Source: Epiperipatus broadwayi (lineage: Eukaryota; Onychophora; Udeonychophora; Euonychophora; Peripatidae). From it: a stretch of DNA of 64,000 nt. The stretch is from positions 2,786,001-2,850,000 of the forward strand of contig JAQFVV010000032.1 in NCBI GenBank assembly GCA_028023455.1. Reading direction: 5' to 3'. The position numbers were made by a program, and so were the translations under genes. The notes under the pieces were generated by a model. The model worked only from the letters and a program-made list of their open reading frames with translations. It had not been told where the DNA came from and made no database searches. Below are positions 58,401-64,000 of this stretch, piece by piece. The stretch's first letter is position 1, and every line of letters starts with the position of its first letter.

Positions 58401-59489
58401 TCCATATTAATTTACATATCAATCTGTATTTGAATTAATGCTGAGGTCTTCTGCAGAAGAATGTGGAAGTAGGTTTTAAAAAATGAATTGAGGCATTAAT
58501 TAGTTTGATTATTTAAGTGTGATTTTTTTTTTCATTTGCTTTCTAATGATATTTTAATTGGATGGTTTTAGAAAAAGTGTTTTAACCTATTGGTTACATA
58601 TAGATGTTTTTAATTTGAAGTGATTTTACAAATTAAAAAAATTTAAAAAAGATTATGTTAATTTTCAAATGATGAGAATTTAGTTGATTTTAATTACTGT
58701 AGCAAAAAAACAGAAAAGACATCTGTAGAGAGAGTGAGAATATTTTTTTTATATAAACAAAAGTTTACATATAAATTGTTGCATGGTTGACTTAATAGCT
58801 GAAGAGGATTTAACTATATGTAATGTATTCTTGCTCAATGCTATTTAGTAGAGATCTTTCAACATTCATGCTCCAGATTGATTTGATACTAGATTTATTT
58901 TAAGATAAATGATTAGATATGGTTATTTAAAACTAAACAGAAACTTAGAAAAGTTTTTTGTTTTTTTTTAAATATAGTAAAAGATTTCAATTATTAATAA
59001 GGACTGTTAAAAAGTTTTTTTTTTAACAAAAAAAAACAACTTTTTATATAAAAATCAATTAATTTTATTATTTTGTAAAAGTCTTTTTTTTAATTTTGTA
59101 TTGGTTAAAGTGAAGTCTATTTGCAATAGAATCATATTTTTCTTTTGAAACTTATTTCCTTTTGCAATAAATTTAATTATTATTAACACTTCATAAAATG
59201 GCAATCTGTTTTTTTTCTATATCATACATTACAAGTTAAGCAAGAGTTGAGCATGTTAAAAAGCTTTTGGAGGTAGGGAAACTGATATAAATCCATTTGC
59301 TTAACTATGAAATCATAGATAAAAAATTGTATAAGTTTATTAACTGTAATTTTTTAACATTTATAAATCATAATTTAATTAACAAAATTATTGTATAACA
59401 TTGTACTTATGTAAATGACACCATTTAGAGATATTTTTTTAAACCTTCCTGATTTTAGAAACACATTTGGGAAGTGTACTTATGAGTCT
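58401..59489. other. AT-rich spacer
   Basis: No supported feature; many long A and T runs. Confidence 0.4.
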
Positions 59490-60540
59490 GAAATAAAATG
59501 TGTTTATAATGTAGGAATTGTATTTTCTGATAAGTATTTTTCAAATGAATGATAATTTTGTACAAGTTATTATTTATTATATACTTTATATAATTTTTTT
59601 TTATGTATACATATAAGAAAATTCATTATATAAAACAAGTCACATGCACTTCTTTTATAAATCTTGATTTATTATATGGATTATTATAAATTATAATAAT
59701 AAATGTTTCGACTATATTCTTTTATAATCTTTCTCAAGAACATCTAAAAAATACATAATAAATATAAGTACAAATATTCCACAATAATCTGATACCTATA
59801 ACAAATATAAATTAATTATCTTAAATCTCTTCTCACAAACAATCTTAAATTTCTGTTGCATTCATTTCTTAAATATCTTTCTTAAAATAATCCCCATTAT
59901 AATTATTTAATTACAAATTCCACATTAATTAAATGAACCTATTATTTTCTTTTTCAAGTAATAATCTATTTATTAATTGAAAAAAGGAAATAATAGGTTG
60001 ATTTAATTGATGTGGAATTTTTAATTAATGGTATTAAGAAACTAATAAAATTGAAATTTAAAATTGTTTGTGAGAAGAGATTTAATGTAATAGTAATTTA
60101 TATTTGTGATATGTATTGGATTATTGTGGAATATTTGTACTTATATTTATTATTTTATTCATATCTTTTTTAATTGATCCTTGAGAAAGATTACACAAGA
60201 ATAAAGTCCAACTGTTTATTATTATAATAGTTCACATAATAAATCAAGGTTTATAAAGAAGATGTCTATGACTTATATATTGAAACTAATGGATTATTTT
60301 TAAAATAGAAGATTGTTTTGTTTGTTATTAATTTAATTAAGAAAATTCATATGTATTTACCTGTCTGGAATAAAATTTATTGTAATGCAGAGATTGTATT
60401 TTCTGATAATTACAAATATATTTCAAGTCAATGATAATTATTTAGGAATGATTTATTCATTATGTAATTTATATGTTTATATATGTATACATAGAATATC
60501 TTCTACAACTGTACACAAATTACTTTTATAATTATTTTAA
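59490..60540. repeat. Diverged direct duplication containing a small foldback
   Basis: About 59,490-59,655 and 60,365-60,535 are diverged direct repeats sharing TTGTATTTTCTGATAA, AATGATAATT, ATGTATACATA and CTTTTATAA. Between them lies the foldback at 59,650-60,266. Confidence 0.6.
59650..60266. mobile_element. Foldback of PLE-like ends (~290-bp arms)
   Basis: Inverted arms of about 290 bp meet near 59,960 (CCTATTATTT against AAATAATAGG). Outer landmarks are CTTGATTTATTAT (left) and ATAATAAATCAAGG (right). Read toward its outer end, each arm carries CTTGAGAAAGATTA, then a spacer, then AGTCGAAAC in the left arm (minus strand) or AGTCCAAC in the right (plus strand). CTTGAGAAAG..CGAAAC with a potential hairpin is a recurring 3'-terminal motif of PLEs. 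No coding sequence, so it is probably two PLE tails joined head to head. Confidence 0.6.
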
Positions 60541-60647
60541 AATATTGCTAGTATAACTATTTATCTACAAAATGTGAATATAGGTTTAACTGTTTATTTC
60601 ACAGCTATATTTAAAATAAATATATATTTATGTATTGATTTTTTTAG

Positions 60648-60701
60648 TTTTAAAATGCCTGAGGTTATCTAGTGATACAGTGAAATTAAAGCTTAAAAAA
60701 G
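60648..60701 (+). CDS. PDZ-domain gene, next internal exon
   Basis: A 54-bp exon with acceptor TTTTTTTAG and donor AAAAAAG^GTAAGA. It is phase 1 at both ends. Joined to the exon at 21,340-21,406, the split codon becomes GTT (Val) and the reading continues VLKCLRLSSDTVKLKLKK. This is the second helix and last strand of a PDZ domain ('V...LR...' then 'V.L.L'), so the two exons are adjacent in the mRNA although 39,241 bp apart. The third exon at 62,693 continues in the same phase. Confidence 0.8.
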
Positions 60702-61339
60702 GTAAGATTTTATCTATCCATTTAACTTGTTTTTTTTTTATCTAGTTCTTAATATATGCATATCTATTATTTGTATACCAATTAATAATGTAAATATGTT
60801 ATATATGTTTTCTGGTAATACCTAGTAAGGATGAGTTGTTTGGCTGAAGAAGTTTTATCCAAAGTTCATTATGCTCGTTTTGGCAGCTTTCAGACCAATT
60901 TACAAGCTGTTTCGTAGATGAACTGATAGAACTATATAAAATAAGTAGTTTGATACTTAGTATTGTAGCGATCGATCTTAGCCCAAGATCGAGCTTTTCA
61001 CTGTTCCACCACTTAACCCATGTTTCATCCTGTTTTTTTTTGTCACATGTATATAAACTATACGTATATTTCTGAGAAGCATTTATAAAAATTTATAGTT
61101 ATCAATCTTAAATAAAAATTTTCTTTAATTTTAAATATTAACTTTTATGGATGCGACTCAGATATATACATATATTAATGGAGCTTTATATAGATAAAAG
61201 CATAAACAAATCTTGTAAATAATTTTGTATTTTTTTTCTTAACTATATGCTATTTATTTTATAAATATTTTTCTTCATATAATTACACAAATATTCAAGA
61301 TGGAAGATGCAGTCTTTAACTGTCCAAGAGTAATTAAAG
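60702..61339. other. Intron
   Basis: Intronic sequence. A slightly GC-richer patch around 60,960-61,020 has no recognisable feature. Confidence 0.45.
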
Positions 61340-62450
61340 GGGTGGGATTTATGATTTCAAAAGGAATTTTTAAATTAAAGTAAAATTTAAAACAAAGCTA
61401 ATTGATTTTAGTTAGCTGTTAACATTTTTATCAAATCTATTTCCAATCTGGAAATTGATTTTAATTTATTTTTGGACAGTTATCTAGTGATTGCATCTCC
61501 ACTAACAATAGATAAAATATTTCTGTAAATTAAAGATTGATTAAGAGTTAAGAAGTTTAATTAAAAACATTCTTTGAATGCCTCAAAGTTTGTATAAATA
61601 GGGCCAAAAATCTATTGTGTCAGAGTTCAGTCAATAGTCATTAACTGACTTCACGTCTGTTTAATTTTTGAGGGGCTTCAGCTACCTTCCCCTCCGTCTT
61701 CAGCTCCACTCTTCATCGTGCAGAAATGTAGCTCCTACTGCTCAAGGGTGCCCGTGCCATCAAAGAACCGCCGAGGCCAATACATGTTAAAGAATGCTGC
61801 CTGCCACAGAAGACTCGTGCCTACTTTATTCCATACAATTCTGAGGTAACAAGTCTAAAGCCATGACAATTGTCTTACATGAATCCTATCTCTTTGTTTT
61901 TCTGTATATTTAATCTCTTTTAACTCGCTCATCGGCGAGTATGTTAAAACTAATAATTATTTCTTTGGTATCGATTCTCTATAACCCTAACTAATCTTGC
62001 TGTAAACTATTTCATCCAACTCACGCTTCTTATTTTTCTTATAATTTAATGCGGTTATAATTTATTTTTAATGATATTTTTGTATTTTTCACTAAACTTT
62101 TATTTGTAAATGCCAATCAAACCCAGTCTTACGAACTTAGAAGGGGGGGGGGAATTAATGAGTTTTTATTTATTTATTTCTAAATAGTTCATAAGATTGA
62201 GTTTGTATTTTAAATGAATACATACTTTTTAAAAAAAATATTTGATCATAAATTTATACAAAATGTATAAATGCTTTCAATCTGGGGTGGATATTGGTGT
62301 CCATTAATTTTGTTAATTTCTTTATTAATCATCATCGCCAAAAGACTGGCGACTTAAATCTATTTTGTTATTTGCACTTTTAAGTGCGCGAATTTTAGTT
62401 TTTTATATATGGTAAACAAAATAGTGATTCAAGAAAGGGGGGGGCAATGC
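61340..62450 (+). other. Candidate LTR or promoter-like block within the intron
   Basis: TATAAATAGGGCC at about 61,596 is followed about 25 bases later by an Inr-like TCAGAGTTCAGTCA. Next comes a GC-rich ~200-bp stretch (61,660-61,860) with an open frame from CAGCTACC to a TAA at about 61,845, and a hairpin ACTCGCTCATCGGCGAGT at about 61,923. Purine runs (GAAGGGGGGGGGAA near 62,146; AAAGGGGGGGGC near 62,440) resemble polypurine tracts. I could not define TG..CA borders or a TSD, so a degenerate LTR is only a suggestion. Spliced as an exon, it would break the phase between the flanking exons. Confidence 0.3.
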
Positions 62451-62692
62451 ACGCTTCATTAATTATAATTGTTATAATTGTAACTTTTAATAAATGACTT
62501 TATCTTACATGGGTCATTATTTTAACATATCATTACATATTTGTTAAACCATTTAAGGCTTTATGTTAATATTTAAACTGAATGATTTCATATTCTTATA
62601 AAAGCATTGATAGCATAGGCCACTCTTCATATTATTAAGCTTTATCTAGAGATGTGCATCAGAATGCCTGAGTCGTCTCCTCTTCATTTCAG

Positions 62693-62749
62693 GTCATAAA
62701 CAGGGTGATGAATGTCCCTGGACCATATCTATTGTGCCCTTTTCTATAG
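62693..62749 (+). CDS. PDZ-domain gene, third exon seen
   Basis: A 57-bp exon with a good polypyrimidine acceptor (CTCCTCTTCATTTCAG) and donor TATAG^GTCAGT, phase 1 at both ends. Joined to the previous exon it reads (G)HKQGDECPWTISIVPFSI, immediately after the last PDZ strand. It is less AT-rich than its surroundings. It may be linker or the start of a following domain; I do not recognise the sequence. Support comes from phase continuity, both splice sites and composition. Confidence 0.65.
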   Translation, partial: VINRVMNVPGPYLLCPFL

Positions 62750-64000
62750 GTCAGTAATAGTTTATAACAGTCAATTACTAAAAATTTTAAATTTTAGAAT
62801 ATGTTCTTTTAATACATTAATTATATTAAGTCAATTATATCTTTAAAGCACAATTTGAAGCTAAAGAGAATACGTAGTATAAAATCATTTAAAAATAGTT
62901 ATGTAAAGCTTAAAATATTGTTGCATATGGTTGTAAAAGCTGGCCATATTAAATAACACAGCTATAAAAATTAAAAGTATATTTAAAAATCCGATTTTAA
63001 TAGTTTAAAACGTATAATTTAATAAATGCTATATTTAGATTTGTAATCATATTTAAATAGTCAAAATTAATATAGTATATTTTAAAATAAACTTTATGAT
63101 GGTGAAAATTATATCTAGTTCTATATTTTCTAAATTGTTCTTCCAAATTTTTATAATTATTTTATATAATATAATAAGTGTAACAATTTTATAAATCTAG
63201 GCAGAGAAATAGATTAAAAATCGTCTGTCAAAGTTATTAATCATGTGACTTTTAATGTATACTCTCACACACATGCTTGTTTGAAATAATAACAAAGTTT
63301 AAAATATTTTAAAAGTTATATTAGAGAATTGGATAGAATTATTGCCTATCATAAAAGTAAATAGTATTAAACATTAAGTTAACTATCGTATAACATGTTT
63401 AAATAATGTAATAAAGATGAATACATTCATAATATAAAAATTAAATATTTTATTTAAATAAAAATAGATAAATTGAATATTAAGAAATGGAATAAGTTAT
63501 TAAAATTGTTTTAAAAGTTATTTTAAATGTTTAAATGGTTTTAATAAAATAGTAATTTATTTAAAAGTAATATTGTAAATAATATTTTAAGTTCATTACA
63601 TCACAATTTCTAATTTTGAAATTCAATTCTACTATAAACTAAAAATATGTAAATTTGTTCTCAAGCTAAAGTAAGAATTAACCAGTAGGAATAGGTATTC
63701 TTACAGACTATAAATATGAATTGCACGGGGGTATAGGGGGAGATTAATAATGTATTGAAACCGGAGAAAGTCAATTTTTTTTTTGGTACTTTCTTATCGT
63801 TTATTTTGCAAAAACTAATTGATAATTTTAAAGTGTTTTGCAAAAGAAAGTTTTAGAAAAAAATTATATATTTAGAAACTTCGTGGAGATGATTTTCTAA
63901 TTTTTTAAAGTACTTACCAGTCGTATTTTATCTAAAAGTTTAACCTAAACTACGCAATAAAAAATGGATATACTACGAAATAAAATGGATATAAATTGTA
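62750..64000. other. Intron, AT-rich
   Basis: No further exon found before the window end. A small GC-rich spot near 63,725 (CACGGGGGTATAGGGGG) is unexplained. Confidence 0.45.

Noticed and set aside
61680-61847. GC-rich open stretch as a further exon of the PDZ gene
   Set aside because: No acceptor/donor choice I tried keeps phase 1 at both ends without a stop, and the flanking exons join directly in phase. It remains listed as a promoter/LTR-like block.

Overview
The window is AT-rich animal (invertebrate metazoan) DNA. The evidence is spliceosomal exons with GT-AG borders in a very long intron, plus many decayed eukaryotic transposons: RTE-like and other non-LTR elements, Penelope-like elements (PLEs), hAT, Tigger/pogo, Merlin, a tRNA-derived SINE and a giant foldback element. 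The mix fits a large repeat-rich invertebrate genome (chelicerate, mollusc or cnidarian, for example), but nothing I can read fixes the phylum. No bacterial operon, CRISPR array or rRNA is visible.

The only host gene I can support runs on the + strand. Three short exons at 21,340-21,406, 60,648-60,701 and 62,693-62,749 encode the second half of a PDZ domain and the residues after it. All junctions after the first exon are phase 1, and the domain reads straight across a 39.2-kb intron. Everything between the first two exons is therefore intronic.

Layout. 1-9,000: three copies of one RTE-like element (one + and decayed, one + and 5'-truncated, one - and nearly full length). The middle copy is bracketed by inverted ~175-bp repeats that each fold as a type I hammerhead-ribozyme-like motif. 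9,562-9,666: a SINE with a 15-bp target-site duplication (TSD). 11,645-17,635: a ~6-kb foldback element with 2.4-2.9-kb inverted arms, perfect 8-bp TSDs, mirrored minisatellites and eight TCACGTGA sites. 18,161-19,499: a Tigger remnant. 21,640-24,720: a LINE remnant and a GTF2IRD2/ZBED5-like hAT transposase pseudogene carrying a nested insertion. 24,868-29,000: two PLE copies head to head. 30,800-33,700: decayed LINE fragments and diverged tandem repeats. 35,585-37,480: a hammerhead-like repeat and RTE fragments. 37,884-41,708: another RTE copy ending at a Merlin element with 8-bp TSDs. 41,709-46,780: unassigned blocks of less AT-rich sequence. 49,979-50,460: a hAT-type MITE. 50,590-51,526: a ~300-bp tandem array. 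51,630-56,600: a LINE probably split by a PLE whose inverted arms carry GIY-YIG, tRNA-like and hammerhead-like sequence. 57,440-60,540: an RTE fragment and a small foldback lying in a direct duplication.

No intact transposase or reverse transcriptase survives; every element has frameshifts, stops or truncations. The items most worth following up are the giant foldback element, the hammerhead-like motifs in several repeat families, the tRNA-like sequence in the PLE ends, and the PDZ gene split by this transposon-filled intron.
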